A stretch of 64,000 nt of DNA, taken from assembly GCA_007026445.1 (NCBI GenBank), contig VDMD01000049.1, positions 62,001 through 126,000 on the forward strand, read 5' to 3'. The notes beneath the pieces were generated by a model. The model saw only the letters and a list, made by a program, of their open reading frames with translations. It was not told where the DNA came from and ran no database searches. The position numbers were made by a program, and so were the translations under genes. The stretch comes from Schizophyllum amplum (taxonomy: Eukaryota; Basidiomycota; Agaricomycetes; Agaricales; Schizophyllaceae). This document shows positions 1 to 11,820 of the stretch, in pieces (position 1 is the first letter of the stretch; the number at the start of each line of letters is the position of its first letter).

Positions 1-827
1 TCTCGGAGCCATTTTGCGCCGCCGTCACGGAACGCCTCGAATCTCTTCTCGTGCTCATCGAGGTACCGGTGGATCGCAGCCTCCGACTCGAGAAGTACAT
101 TGGCATCCGTATGAACGTCGACGCATGTCTCGGCCCTGTATCTCGCCAAGGCCTCGTTCCAAAGGACGGCAAGCGGGTCGATAGGAGTCGCCGGCTTCTG
201 CGACGGCACGAAAGCAGGTGCTGGGCCAGGTAGACCTTCTGATGCCGTGGCCGAAGAGATCAGATTAACGGGCAGACTGATAGCAGGGAACGCCTGCGAT
301 GGAGGCGCCAAAGCGAGGGAAAAATCCGACGAAAGTCTCAACGCAGACGGCGCCGTGGACGGCACCGAAGGACGAGAGGGTGGGTCATTCGGCGAGCTGA
401 CTGGATAGGTTGCGTAAGTCTTCGACGATGGGGCCGACGAAGCGATGGTGGGGGCGTCCATACGCATCGATGAGGGCGATACCGACAGTGGAGATATGGA
501 GGTGCAGGTTGTTGAGTTGGATGGAGCGGTCGCTGGGCCCGAGGATGCGTCTTGAAGGACTGCTCTCGGTGCCGGCGATGATGCCGTTTCCGCGGACTGC
601 GTCGGGGCTTCGACAGGCGTGAGGGAAGACAACGTCGGCGGGTCCGTCGATGACGACGCCTTTCGCGTTGTCGGCGAAAACATCGGCGGTATTACTAACG
701 GCTCCCTTGAGCGTCTGAACCCACGGATCGGAAACCAGCTGAGAAGCCCAGACTTTCGCGGATGCAGCACATATTGTAACCAGCTCGGACGAGCGATCGA
801 CGGCGAAGCGGGAGGCGGGTGCGTCAT
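1..827 (-). CDS. Goodbye-domain STAND (NLR-like) protein, N-terminal part, cut by window edge
   Basis: First exon of a fungal NLR-like gene; the 3' part lies outside the window. The frame from the ATG at 827 reads about 215 residues of Ser/Pro/Thr-rich linker and then a fungal STAND N-terminal Goodbye domain (start DPLAVLWNEALARYRAE, later IHRYLDEHEKRFEAFRDGG). Near its start it carries RPSWLQYVLHPRKSGLLSWF, which recurs in the two intact paralogues at 14.6-20.2 and 41.2-45.8 kb. A longer overlapping frame at 385-930 is not the gene, because only this frame matches the paralogues. In the family, Goodbye precedes a NACHT ATPase and acts in cytosolic signalling. The start is uncertain: a block about 100-170 bp upstream (deduced RLTFD) is also conserved between the loci, so a 5' exon may be missing from this model. 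Confidence 0.82.
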   Translation of the reverse strand, partial: MTHPPPASPSIARPSWLQYVLHPRKSGLLSWFPIRGFRRSREPLVIPPMFSPTTRKASSSTDPPTLSSLTPVEAPTQSAETASSPAPRAVLQDASSGPATAPSNSTTCTSISPLSVSPSSMRMDAPTIASSAPSSKTYATYPVSSPNDPPSRPSVPSTAPSALRLSSDFSLALAPPSQAFPAISLPVNLISSATASEGLPGPAPAFVPSQKPATPIDPLAVLWNEALARYRAETCVDVHTDANVLLESEAAIHRYLDEHEKRFEAFRDGGAKWLR

Positions 828-1761
828 CGTCGTCGAGCGACTTGAGATCTTGGTCGGGCTCGAGGAAGTCGTGGTCGTGGTCGAAATCGTGATCAGGAGG
901 CAGCGTACGATGACCGCAGCTCAACAGCACGTCGAAGGTCAGTCGCGAGGCGTCCGCGTGGCCTCGGCGATTCCATCGCTCCGATGAATAGCGTCGGGTG
1001 ATGAGAGCCTTTGGTTCTTGAGCACAGCCACTTCACATAGCATAAAGTCACTCACATTTGGCAAGTCACTTGACGGATTGACAGTACTTCAGTGCCCAAG
1101 CAGCCGAAGCGGGGAGTAAAGATGAAGATGGGACTGAGCGGCGAGAGAGCAGAAAAAAAAGTTTTCACGCAGGGCGGAAGCGAATGGAAGTGTGCAGCGA
1201 GGAGCGCCGAAACGCGTCTGAAGGAGGTACGAGGAGGGTGGCATTCGAGGTAAACATAACCGTCCTCCTGGGTCATGAGCTCGTCCAGATAGTGAAGAGC
1301 GAGAGTCCGGAAAGCACATGGGCGAGACGATATCAAGAGAACATTGATAGCGTGTTTCGCCCGAGTACTTAGCGCATTCAGTGACGCGCTACTTTAATTT
1401 ACAGCCTGGTGAACGTCCGTGAGTAGAGGAGCGAGGAAATGGGACAGTTAACACGTACCCTGCCCAGACCCTGCCGCTCAAGCGCTCAACCACAGAATTA
1501 AGCTGTGTCCGGAGCAGAGAGAGAAGCGCCTACACCTCTTTCGAGGATCACTTCGCGAGGCGACTCCAACGTGCCTCTTGTCTGAGCTTGTCCGCACTTG
1601 TCCTTGAACGCCGCATTTGGCTTTTGAGATATCTTGCCGCCTCGAAAAAGAAACTATTGAGCCTCGAGTACGCGGAATCACGAATTTATTGACAGAAGGG
1701 GTCAAGCGCAAGGATCAGGTATGGACGTCAGAAGGGAGACAGATAAGCGTTGATGGCGGTC
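828..1761. other. Upstream region of the first STAND gene, no supported gene
   Basis: About 120-200 bp upstream of the start lies a block that also occurs upstream of the other STAND loci (deduced HADASRLTFD), perhaps a 5' exon or leader. The remainder contains only short open frames without recognisable similarity. Confidence 0.4.
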
Positions 1762-1826
1762 GGGAACAAGCCATCTTTGTTTGTCCTTGATTGCGCTTTC
1801 CTCTTTCGGCCGTGCCATTGTTCTTG
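1762..1826 (-). repeat. Dispersed GGACAAACA element, copy 1
   Basis: On the minus strand this reads GAACAATGG, then AAGGACAAACAAAG, then CTTGTTCCCG. The same order occurs at eight places in the window. Copies 1, 3 and 5 lie upstream of STAND loci in the same orientation. Confidence 0.5.
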
Positions 1827-3360
1827 CGTTTGTCGCGTGCGTCAGGAATCTCGTCTTCGTTGCTAGTCTCTCCACTTCGTCGCTGAGATATCCCTTTCTG
1901 CATGTCACTTATCCTCTGCACGAAGAGCATGAGAGACTGTGTTATCAAAGCGCCGTGCAAGGGCGGCGCAGACAGCGCGGGACCTTCGAACTCGTTGGCT
2001 TCGCCCACACCGTCTCTTTGCATACATTCAAGTCATACTGGCGCATTTAACATCGAGACGTCGGGGAAAGCTTCCATGTAATTGCTGCAGACTACATAGA
2101 TACAGACGTGATGACTTACTGGCCCGGCGTCCGCAATGTAAGTTCACGACTCGCCACTGACCGCTTGCAGATGAGTCAGGAATTGTTGCTCGTGCGCACC
2201 ATTCGACCTCGTGAGCCGCTGCCGCTACATCCGAGATCTAACAGGCGGGCGACAGGGGTCGAGACGCGTCCTAGGGTTGGTATGTAAGACAGTCTGAAGT
2301 GGACGAACATGACGAATGCCCTCACCTGGCCACAACGCGAGGAGCATCTTGCGTTTGCGCAAACGGTCATGGCTCACTGTAACAGGTCTACACGCAGGAG
2401 TCAGTTCCTCTGCTCAGCCTGACGCGACGCACCAGCGGGACAGACCGAATGCCGCGGGCTCGCTTGACGAGCACCCGGTCGTGCGCTGACACAGGGATCG
2501 AGTCGTCTCCGAAGGCAACGCGCGACCATCTCGAAACAAAGTCTCTGCATGTGCATCTGCAGGACGTGTGAGTTTAGGAAGCTCGAGGTATTGGAGCACG
2601 CACGGCATGCGTTTTGCTGCATCACCTGCTCTTCAACGACCTTGCCCTAGGTGATTTCGGCGAAGGACCGGGTTGACATGGAGGTCCGCGCAGGGAATCA
2701 GAACGAGGCACTTGAAGTGCCTTCGCGTCTTCATCCAGCTGCGATGTGTCCCTGCTCGGGGCGCGTGAACCTTCAGCAAACGACCCTCCGTGGAAGACTG
2801 GACTTGATCGAGCGAGTAAAGCGACTGATTCCCAGCAGGAGAGGTTACTGCTGGGGTTGTCAGAGCGGGAGCGTGATAAGGGAAGGTGGGACGCACCAGC
2901 GAACCAAAACGAGGGACCGCGGGGACTCGACAGTTCGTAAACAGGCAATGGACGGTGTGACGGATTGGTATGAAGTTCGGCGCGGCGAGTTGCTGTACGG
3001 GCGCGATCAGGACGTCCAACGCATGCTGGCACCTGGGAAAATCTATGGTCAGGCTCGAGCCCAGAGCGCATAGCAAATGCGGTGCGCACATTGGATGACC
3101 ATGCATCATTCACTCTGTCTCCAATTCGTCTCCGCCTTCGCTTTTGCGACCGATGAATGGCAAAGTCGGACTCATGAGAAGGTCATGGTGCGGTGACCGT
3201 TCAAAGCGCGTCTATTGCCCACATTCAAGGCTCTTGAGGTGACGAGGTTGATATTCAAAGTGAGACGGGTGAAAGGCCTGTATGATTGAGGGTCGAGATA
3301 ATGGTTGAGAACAAAACAAGGCCGTGTCGCAGCCGCGCGCCGAATAACGCCGGAACCGCG
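1827..3360. other. Intergenic, nothing supported
   Basis: The longest minus-strand frames here (about 160 aa, two overlapping frames at 2622-3113) show no domain, no paralogue in the window and no splice-supported extension. No repeat was recognised. Confidence 0.35.
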
Positions 3361-3379
3361 GCCCGAAAAACATGACCAA

Positions 3380-3998
3380 GTGGGACCAAACAAAAGCAAG
3401 CAGTCAAACGGCCTCGCTCTTGTCCTACACCTTGACTCTGAGCTTCAGCGTCATTATTGAGTCCTCTCCCTACGCATGAACGATCTCACTACAATGCCCC
3501 CCAGACTCCTTGAGCGTCCTCTCGTGTCAATCCTCGCGAATATTGCCTCAGACCATAAGAACTACTTTGCACGAATCCAAAGGAAAAAAGATACCCGCGA
3601 CCTCAGTCGCGACTCGTAAGCTATGTATCAGGAGCGATTGCGAGATAGAGTCGGTAAGGCGCTTTTGGGACATATCTGAACTGACCGTGCTCCTCCTTTT
3701 GTTTCCAGGCCCTGACGCTGAGGCGGCATATCGATATTCGACCAGTATTACGGACGCCATGGGCCGCATGTCCCTAGGATCACGCCGGATTCTGAATCTG
3801 ATGCGTGGCCTCCCCTTCGAACCCGCTTCGAACCATAACCTGTCGGTGGTCGCTGATCATGCTTTTATCAGATGTAAAGAAAAAATTCTAACTAGACTGC
3901 TGTACCGTACCAGCAATGCAATTCCATCTCACCTTTCAATTCGAGCTCGCGCGAATGCGTACCTATGCGCGCAGAAATTCCGTCCACGGAAGGAATAA
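3380..3998 (+). pseudogene. Weak family W copy (decayed gene-like segment)
   Basis: Near the 3' end the deduced peptide LLYRTSNAIPSHLS, followed by an Arg/Ala-rich stretch, resembles the exon that recurs at 13.1, 31.6, 40.3, 47.2 and 61.3 kb (consensus YRTxNAxPLLNHAGSxxELTRM). A weak GGACAAACA-like motif lies at about 3380. No continuous reading frame links the parts. Function unknown. Confidence 0.25.
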
Positions 3999-4187
3999 AA
4001 TCACAATGTTCATTCGCAGGACGACCTCGTAGCTCGCTCGCTTGCAACGACCCCTCACTTCGCTCTACCGCCGTGAAATCCCTTGTTCTCGCTGGCTAAT
4101 GTTCAACGTTCAGCAGGCAATCGAGGTGAGGCGACGTAGACAAACATACCGTCGTCCATTCTCGCTCAAGCTTGCTCTCGTGGACCC

Positions 4188-7100
4188 TCAGCTGGCGCCT
4201 GGCACGTTGTCTCCATTGCGTTCTCCCACTATGCCAGATATCCCCGGATTCACTGCTGTCTCCGCAAATTGTAATCTCGATGTCCTCGCTCCGGCCTGCA
4301 GCAACGTCTGGCGGATGCGCTCGCGCAGAGCGGGGTCATCTGGAGAGTCGGGGCTTCCACCGACAAGGTCTAGCGGTGTCTGACCATCGTTGGCACGTGC
4401 ATTCACATCGGAGCCTAGCTCGATCAGCAGGCGGACGACCGCATCCAAGGAATCAAGGGCGGCTGCGTGCAGAGGTGTTTGACCATCTACATCACGAGCC
4501 TCGACATCTGCACCCCGGTCGACGAGCAGTTGCGCAACCTCGAGGCAACCTTTCTCTACGAAGTGAAGGGCCGTCCATCCATCTTGTTGGCTTGCACAGA
4601 CATCCGCACCTCGGTCGATGAGGAGGCGAGCAACCTCGAGGTGGTCGTTCTCTGCTGTGAGATGAAGGGGTGTGCGCTCTTGATAGTCACGTGCATCGAC
4701 GTCGGCACCTCGGTCCAGGAGGAGGCGAGCGACCTCAAATTTATTGGCCTGCGCCACGACGTGAAGGGGCGTTGACCCCTTGTCGGTACGGGCATTGACA
4801 TCTGCTGTTGCGTCGAGCAGAAGGCGAGCAGTCTCAAGATAACCCTTCTGTGCCGCTATGTGAAGAGGCGTCGACTGTTGACTTGTACGTGCGTCGACAT
4901 CTGCTCCGCGGCCGAGGAGGAGTCGGCTGACCTCGAGATTGTTACAGCACGCTGCGAGGAAGAGGGATGTCCACTGGCCATCCGCGCGTGCATCGACGTC
5001 GGTGCCTCGGTCGATGAGGAGGCGAGCCGTCTCAAGATGTCCTTCTTGCGCCACCAAATGAAGGGGCATCCAGCCATCCTTTTCACGTGCGCTGACATCG
5101 GCGCCATGGTCGATGAGGACGCGAGCGGTCTCGAGATGCCCCTGATACGCCGCCAGATGAAGGGGTGTCCAGTCATCCTCTTCGTGTGCATCGACATCAA
5201 CGCCTCGGTTGAGGAGGAGACGAGCGATCTCAGGATGTCCCTTTTGCGATGCAAAATGAAGCGGTGTCTTCTGCTCTTTGTCGCGTGCATCGATATCTGC
5301 GCCAGAGTCAAGCAGGAGACGAGCGATTTCAAGGTATCTGTTGACCGCTGCGACGGGAAGGAGCACCCAGTCATCTGCTGCGCATCCCTCGACATCCGCG
5401 CTTTGATCGATGAGAGGGTGAGCGTGATAATCATGCCTCGCGGCTACATGAAGCGAAGTCTGCTGTTTGTGATCGCGACTATCAACATCCGCCCCCTTGT
5501 CAATGAGGAACCGAGCGACTTCGCAGTGCCCACCCTCCGCTGTGAGGTGAAGAGGTGTGCGCCCTTCCTCTTCCTGTGCCTCAATATCCGCACCGTGGTC
5601 GACGAGGAGACGAGCGAGCTCCAGATGACCGTCCTCCGCCGCGCGATGAAGGGGTGTCCAGTGGTTGCTTCCGTTGCGGCCATCGACAACGGCCCCAAGG
5701 TCGATTAGTAGTCGTGCAACGTCAACGCTGCCGTTCGCTCGTACCGCCCGGCCAAGAGGTGCCTCGAGGTAGTCTTTGTCGTAGCGCTGGATGAGGACGG
5801 TTGATGTCTGCGCCAAACTCGATGTGCCAGCGCAAGAGCGCTCCGTGGCCTATCTCGGCCGCTGCGTGTAGCGATGCGGCAAGCACCTCTGCAGCGTTGC
5901 TACTGAAATGCGGCGGAAGCGATTGTTTGAGCGTGGCGTACTGGCCTTCACCTGCTCGGTCGACGTAAACCACCCAGGTCCACAGTAAATGATGCGGATA
6001 TCCCGGAGAGCGTTGACAGGCCGAGCCCAGCGCGTGGTGAACGTATGCGAGGCCAGTCTGAGCCATGAGGCGATAAGCTAATTGACTGTCGATGTGAAAT
6101 GGCGAGGTCGAGGGAAGGGAGAGAATGTAGTCTTTGACGGAGGCGTGTGCGATGCGCACCACGTCATTCTGAACGGAAATGAAGGCCGGGCCGACCAGCG
6201 CGATTACAGTGTCGGCCACGGGCTTTGCGAGGCGTGATACACAGGCATCGGCGCCGAATAGTCGAACGACAGTATCTGCGCGAAATCGGTCTTCGACAGC
6301 GGTCTATGCGAGAAGATAGCCCAGATGAGCAAACGGCGAACGTCGTCCTGATCCTCGGGCAGGACGCGCCCGAGCAGCCGACCATATGTCTCGTCGAGTG
6401 TCTCTGGAAGCCTACTCAAGCTCAGGAGCATTTTGCTGGGAATTCCCGCGACGCGAACCAGCTCAAGCAACTGAAGTCGAGTCCAGCGGAAGCTGCGAAG
6501 CAGTAAGCGCGCCACCACAGAGCTTTCGTACGGGAAATACTTACTTGCCGTCTGCCTGCGCTATCATAGCCTTGCTTATGGCATCCTTCATATAACTATC
6601 CAACACTTCGTTCAAGGCGCCACCGGCATGAAAGACATGCCTGAGCGCAATGTCAATGTCGCCAGCGACGAGGCTGTCGTCCATGGAAACACGAGCATCG
6701 CATAGGCCTTCAGCATTATCGCGAAAGCGCGCCTCCGGCCGACTTGACAACCGGAGCGATACATTTGCACGCGTCCGCAGATGCTGTAGAAACAGGCTTA
6801 TCTGCTCGTCCTCGACCTCGTCCAGGGCATCGATGACGACGAAGAAACGCAAGTCTGGAGTATCAAACATCACATCTAGGCCATAGCTCATCGCCTCGAG
6901 CGACGTCTGAGAATGCCCAAAGGAGAACCATGTCCGAAGCTTGAGCAGCTGGGTCGCAAGCTCGGCTTTGCTGTACGCGACTTGACAAAGCAACGACGAG
7001 ATGAGGGTGCGTAGGTCGCGGAGTTGCGAGCTGTTCGTCGTGTCGAGGAGATGAGCAAGAACGACGGCGGGTGGGTCGGAGACTGCAGCGTGCGCCTTCA

Positions 7101-10007
7101 GGTCCTGGATTGCAGCCGCCCTGAATAACGGGGATGAGGAACGAGTTGCATACCCGAAGAATGGACAACATACATCATGGTACTCTTCCCACAGCCAGCT
7201 ATCTCGTAGTCAGCTTAGTAGTACAGATATATGACGAGATCGTACCTTTACCGTGCAGCCAGAGGACCTTATGCGTGCCCTTCTTGAAGGCGGCGAACTC
7301 CTTGCCGTCGAGAAACCACGAGCCCGTCGAATGGGCACGTTCGTCGAGGAGGTTGTTCACCTTTACGGAAGGATCTGAGAATTGTAGCCACGCGAAGATC
7401 TTCTCGACGTCGGCAGTCTCTGCGGTGGAGTGTCGTCAGACGGAACAAATCTGGTGTATGACAAGCTTACTTTTGTCCATGCTTGTGGCTTCGATATGTC
7501 GAAGAAGGGCGCTCTGTATATTCTCCACAATTTCGCGGTCAACGCTTTGCTGATCCGGCGTCAAGGCGGCATTCTCGCGAAGCATGGCTTTGTGACATGT
7601 CAGTCGAAGGACAAAAAGGCGATAGATGCTGTATCGTACCCTGAGCATCCTGTGCGATCTGGGTAATGCTCGCAAGGGACGCCCGAGTCACCGCTTGCTC
7701 CTCCTTGTTCCCTGAGGCGAGATATAAAAGGTCAACAAGGCACGAGGGGTAAGAGAGTACAAGGACTTACAAGCGTCACTATCTGTGAAAATCGCCAGCG
7801 TCTCCCTGGCCGCATGAAGCGCCACGATCGTTACAGCCTCGTTTTGGTTACTCGCCAGCCGCCCCAAATCTACTAGAGCCGAGAACACCTCCTTCGAGTC
7901 GGCTAGATTTCTCAGCCACAATACTGCCAAGCAACGATAAGCCCGAGTGTCAGAGATGGAAAAAGCTACTGTACCAAGCGAGTATATACAAGATGCGGCG
8001 CGACACCCCATTTTGGGAAGCGCGGCACCTTGCGCGAAGAGCGACACGTGTCGTGGATAAGACGCGATGTGTCGCTGATGCTGCTTTGAAGTGCCGCGCT
8101 TGTACGAAGCGCGACACCCCATGTGGCGGCTGTCGAGCGCTTCCACACGGCTAAACATAGGTAAACAACCTGCTCTTTCTTCCCGACCACCATGAACGTC
8201 CCCCGGTCGCGCTTAGCGACGATGGAATCGCGTCGACGCGCTGATCGCGATTGACGAAATGGACTATCGTGCGTTTACTGACTCTGCACGCTGCATTTTA
8301 TTGACATCATCGTCCTTAGGCGCCTCGCGGGCGTTCTCTACGTTGTGCGACGTGGTCGTTTCATGAGTCCGGCTCCTCGCCTCCCCTTCCCCGCGCTTTC
8401 GACCGCATTTCCGGATGCTGGCCGACTGTATGACCGCCGTATGCAGCTCACGGGTCACGCACGCACTCCATGGCCATATTTTTTTTGCCTGATCGTAGGT
8501 GGAGGTTGTCAACAGTTTCCGACCTCGCGAAGTCGGACGCGACTGCTTCCCAGCCCAACCACCCTCCTTCAACCCCCCTCCTTCCTCCACTTTTGACCCA
8601 ACCGTTACGCTAACGCACGCTGCGCCTTCGGGCTTGGCTCATTGATTATAAAATCGTCTACCCGCACATTTATACTAAAGTACAGTTAGAACAATAAATT
8701 CCAATGAGATACAGAAGTACTCTGCCCTGCCCAGTATGCATGAGAGATCAGGACCAAACAAACAAGCTCTGAAACAGGGTTCACTGTTTGTCGTTCGAAC
8801 TCGAACATATATATCACGTGATCTCATTCGACAGCACCTTCGTGGTCTTCCGCTCTGTCTGAATGCTTCTATGCATATCTACTCTCCTTTAGCGTTCATC
8901 TGCTTGAATCAACATACATGGCATGGTTAATAGGTCCCAAGATGAAAGGAAGCGTCCACGCGCAGCACGTGCCCGGCAGTTGCCGCTGACGGCAATTACC
9001 GAACTGGTCACGTGCGGCTTCAGCACGAGGTGTCGCACTTCTTCAAGGTGTCGCGAATTTTTCGCAGGTGTCGCACTTCGCGGCAAGCGTTGGGATTGCA
9101 AATACAAGGTGTCGCGCCGCATCTTGTCACTCCTCCGCAGATGGTGCTCCATGGCTTTGAAGGCGTCCGCAATGCTGTTGAGCTCATTGCCATCTATCGC
9201 AGCCTGCGAAAATGTTAGTCTAATATAATGGGCCAGGTACATGTTACGCACCTTCACCAACTGGCCGACAGCGGTGAAAAGTACATTGGAGGGTTTGATT
9301 GTCTACGAAAAGCTGTCAGCGCGCCCGTAATCGTGATTACGATCAAACCGAGCTCACCGAGTCGACTCCTTCCCCGGCAATCCCGCACAGAAGTACGAGT
9401 GAGGCTGTGATCGGTTCTAGAGCTGCGCGCAGACGCTGTGTCGAACCGCTGACACGGGAGGCCTGGAAAGTCTTTCGGTGTTCATCGAGGTATTTGTACA
9501 CCGCGCCCTCGGACCTTGCTTCGCGTCAAGATAGAGGCCCGTATCAGCCTTGTACTTCGCGATTGCCTCGTACCATAGCGAAGTGACGTCGGATGAGTGT
9601 GCGCATAGCTCCGATGAGGCCATCAATGTCGTGGACGAAGACATATTATCAACCAACGGAGCCATCGTAGGGGTCGACTGTGGCGCCGGCAGAGCAAAGT
9701 AGGGATCCGACGAGGGCATCGACGATGTGGGCAGCACCACCCATGAGGACGAGTTCGCAGGATCGCACGACTGATATGGAGACGCTAATGACGAGCATGC
9801 GGGACGCTCTGGAGAGCTTACAGGCATTGTCAAAGGAGTCGACGGAGCATTCAAAGGGGCCTGTGAAGGAAGCGATGAGCGCGCTTCGCGTAACGAAGTC
9901 GTAGTTGCTCCGGAGAAGAAGGGAGTCGGAGACCCGCTGTATATCACCGTAGACTGTCGTGGATGAATTGTGAGATGATCGGGCCGCCTGACAGCGACAA
10001 AGGGCAA
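4188..10007 (-). pseudogene. Disrupted Goodbye-NACHT-ankyrin STAND gene
   Basis: All parts of the family are present in order. Reading along the minus strand: Ser/Pro linker and Goodbye domain (10.0-9.4 kb), helical exons (9.2 and 7.9-7.4 kb), the TGSWFLD-type pre-NACHT block (exon 7246-7419), a 25-nt exon with the P-loop GCGKST (7174-7198), NACHT with Walker B FFVVIDALDEVED (6545-7120), a winged-helix region, and about 14 ankyrin repeats ending in DDPALRERIRQ (stop at 4188). It is broken in several places: a frameshift in Goodbye at about 9505-9520, a TIR element at 7988-9127 that replaces most of the third helical exon, a frameshift at about 6221-6232 between MPVYHAS and VADTVIALVG, and another at about 5795-5810 before the ankyrin block. 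Splice sites of exons 6-9 remain intact. No ATG fits the start; the frame at 10007 opens with TTG. Confidence 0.85.
7988..9127. mobile_element. Non-autonomous DNA transposon with perfect 20-bp TIRs
   Basis: The left end, ACAAGATGCGGCGCGACACC (7988-8007), is exactly reverse-complementary to 9108-9127. Subterminal copies of GTGTCGC/GCGACAC in both orientations follow at each end (around 8042, 8108, 9031, 9051 and 9067). The 1140 bp interior encodes no transposase. The element sits in the helical exon 3 of the STAND pseudogene. That exon is recognisable up to MEHHLRRS on one side and resumes only near its donor on the other, so roughly 100 bp of host exon is missing. No clear target-site duplication is visible. 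Superfamily not assigned. Confidence 0.8.
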
Positions 10008-10243
10008 GAGGGTGCACTGGTGTCAGAGAGATTTTGAGATCGTGATGGAGGTCAGAGGGCAAGACGCGAGCGCCGCACGTCAGCCGTAAGGTATCCGCGT
10101 GCCCAGCGCTGCGCTCGATTTTGGAGTCAGAGCCTACGTATGACGCTGAGCACTGATAAAGTCGCGGACTCGCGTATTGCCTCTTGTAGTACTCCAGATA
10201 TGCAAAGCGTTCGTGAGATCGAGGCGCGGGCGAGCGCCTAGTC

Positions 10244-10322
10244 GGGAACAAAGAAGATATTGTTTGTCCCTGCTTGGGCGAGTCCCGTTTTGGCCGAACT
10301 CGTCGTTCTCTTCATCCTTGGT
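10244..10322 (-). repeat. Dispersed GGACAAACA element, copy 3
   Basis: The minus strand reads GAGAACGACGAG, then CCAAAACGGGAC, CAAGCAGGGACAAACA, and TTTGTTCCCG. It lies just upstream of the STAND pseudogene, in the same orientation. Confidence 0.5.
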
Positions 10323-10493
10323 CTCATCTTCCGCTTTTATCAAGTGTGCGGCGCTCGCCTTTCACTAGCTTTGGATCTTCATCTGTCGTATGGACTCCAG
10401 ATCCTCCCGAACGATGCCGGGGAAAACATGCATGGACGCGCTTAGCTGAGCGCGCGGCGCAACTTGAGCGAGCATGAGCGAAGATTATCGCTC

Positions 10494-10745
10494 TTAAGTA
10501 ATATTCCTCATCATCGTCCTTGAACCTCGCCCTCTCCAGGCCCCTTCACAACCACCGGCGCTATAAGCCCCGCACCTCCCTGGAATCTGTATAACCTCCT
10601 CGGTATCAGATTTCAACAGGAAGATGCCCAAGTCGCCGATAGCTTCGGCCGCGGGCTTGTGGATCCTCTCATATTCGGTCGCGCCTCGCAGCCCATCAGG
10701 AGCGTAAGGTGCATCCTCATCGTCTGCTGTCATACGACTAAGCAT
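10494..10745 (-). other. Small acidic open frame, unrecognised
   Basis: An 83-codon frame rich in Asp/Glu (for example DLGIFLLKSDTEEVIQIPG). It has no paralogue in the window and no domain I recognise. It may be a fragment or a chance frame. Confidence 0.15.
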
Positions 10746-10906
10746 CTATAAGCATGCAAGCTCACTCAATGTCCGCAGAGGCGATTGATCATTGCATGCG
10801 ACGCCGCACATGAAGCACGCACATTCCCAGCATAACCTCAATCCGTACGACTCCGGAGCTCAATTTTGGCGACATGGCGGCTCCATGCACCCGCGAAGTA
10901 CTGGAT

Positions 10907-10912
10907 TATATA
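10907..10912 (+). promoter_or_regulatory. TATA-like box of secreted-protein gene
   Basis: TATATA lies 81 bp upstream of the ATG at 10993. The intact paralogue has TATAAAG at nearly the same distance. Confidence 0.5.
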
Positions 10913-10992
10913 CCTGGAGAGACGTTGGGCAACCGCACAGTTCTGTCGCTCCACCGTCCTCGATCTCTTTCATCCCGGGCCCGTCGCCAAAG

Positions 10993-11448
10993 ATGTTCAA
11001 GCTCGCCATCCTCGCCTCCTTGCTCGTCGCTGCCAGCGCCATGCCAGCCGTTGACCTAGACGCGCGCGCCCGCACGACTGAGACGTACACCGACTACGGC
11101 TGTGTCAAATACCTCCCGGTAGACCTACACCGTTCCCGAGACCACCATCACGGTGCATGACCCTCGCACGACGTCGGTCACGACGACTAAGTCTGTCTAT
11201 CCCCCCGGGATGAAGGTGTGTTCATGTTGCCGTCGAAGGCTGGGTTCGGGTGACTGACTTGTCGACAGCGCCAGGGGGGCTGGGACACGATCGTAGAGAG
11301 CGTGGTCTGCGCGAGCACGATGACGTACCCGGCGGACTCGACGACCGTCACGGACCCGGCGATTACGGTCACCAGGACCGCGTTTGCAAGCACGGAGACG
11401 CACACGGACACGTATACGCTCTGCGTCGGCTCGAACGTATGCGCTTGA
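10993..11448 (+). pseudogene. Small secreted Thr-rich protein, single-base frameshift
   Basis: Paralogue of the gene at 28.7-29.2 kb. The first codons give a signal peptide (MFKLAILASLLVAASAMPA). After CVKYLP the frame must shift by one base at about 11123 to continue as TYTVPETTITVHDPRTTSV. An intron at 11216-11268 (GTGTGT...GACAG) splits AAG|CGC exactly as in the paralogue. Exon 2 ends TDTYTLCVGSNVCA. With the shift corrected, the product would be about 130 aa, extracellular, rich in Thr/Ser/Val. The extra base (GGTAGACC where GGAGACC would keep frame) marks a recent pseudogene or a sequencing error. Function unknown; cell-wall-associated or effector-like by composition only. Confidence 0.65.
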
Positions 11449-11753
11449 GGTGATTTCGTTGGGGCTTGAGGTGATCTCGTTGGGAAACCGGCGTAGATGT
11501 AATGGGAAGGATACAACACGACAGCCAGGCAGGATCATAACCGCGCGTCGCTGATGTATGGCCGGAAAGCGTTTTATATATATCGGGGTCGGTCTGCGTC
11601 TATATACTGGACTGTTGTTGTGCTGCATTCTTATCAGTCGGGACTCGTGACCTGAGCGAGGTGGCATTCTCGACCTTACGATGGAGGTCAGAACGGGATC
11701 GAGGATCGCGTCCAAGAGGCTAAACTGCGCGTGCGGCGTGCTGTCTTGTAAGC

Positions 11754-11820
11754 CATTGTTTGTCCCTGCTTGAGCGATTCCCGTTTGGTCGAGATCATTG
11801 TTCTCTTGATCCTTGTGACC
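11754..11820 (-). repeat. Dispersed GGACAAACA element, copy 4
   Basis: The minus strand reads GAGAACAATGATCTCGACC, then CAAGCAGGGACAAACA. Same order as the other copies; the 3' TTGTTCC half is missing. Confidence 0.45.

Noticed and set aside
385..930. 181-codon minus-strand frame with a DHDFDHDHDF-rich start
   Set aside because: The frame one base over matches the Ser/Pro linker and HPRxSG motif of the paralogues and runs into the Goodbye domain; the acidic frame is its shadow.
4860..5708. 282-codon plus-strand frame opposite the ankyrin repeats, and similar frames at 14837-16036
   Set aside because: Antisense shadow of periodic ankyrin coding sequence; the periodicity keeps stops out.
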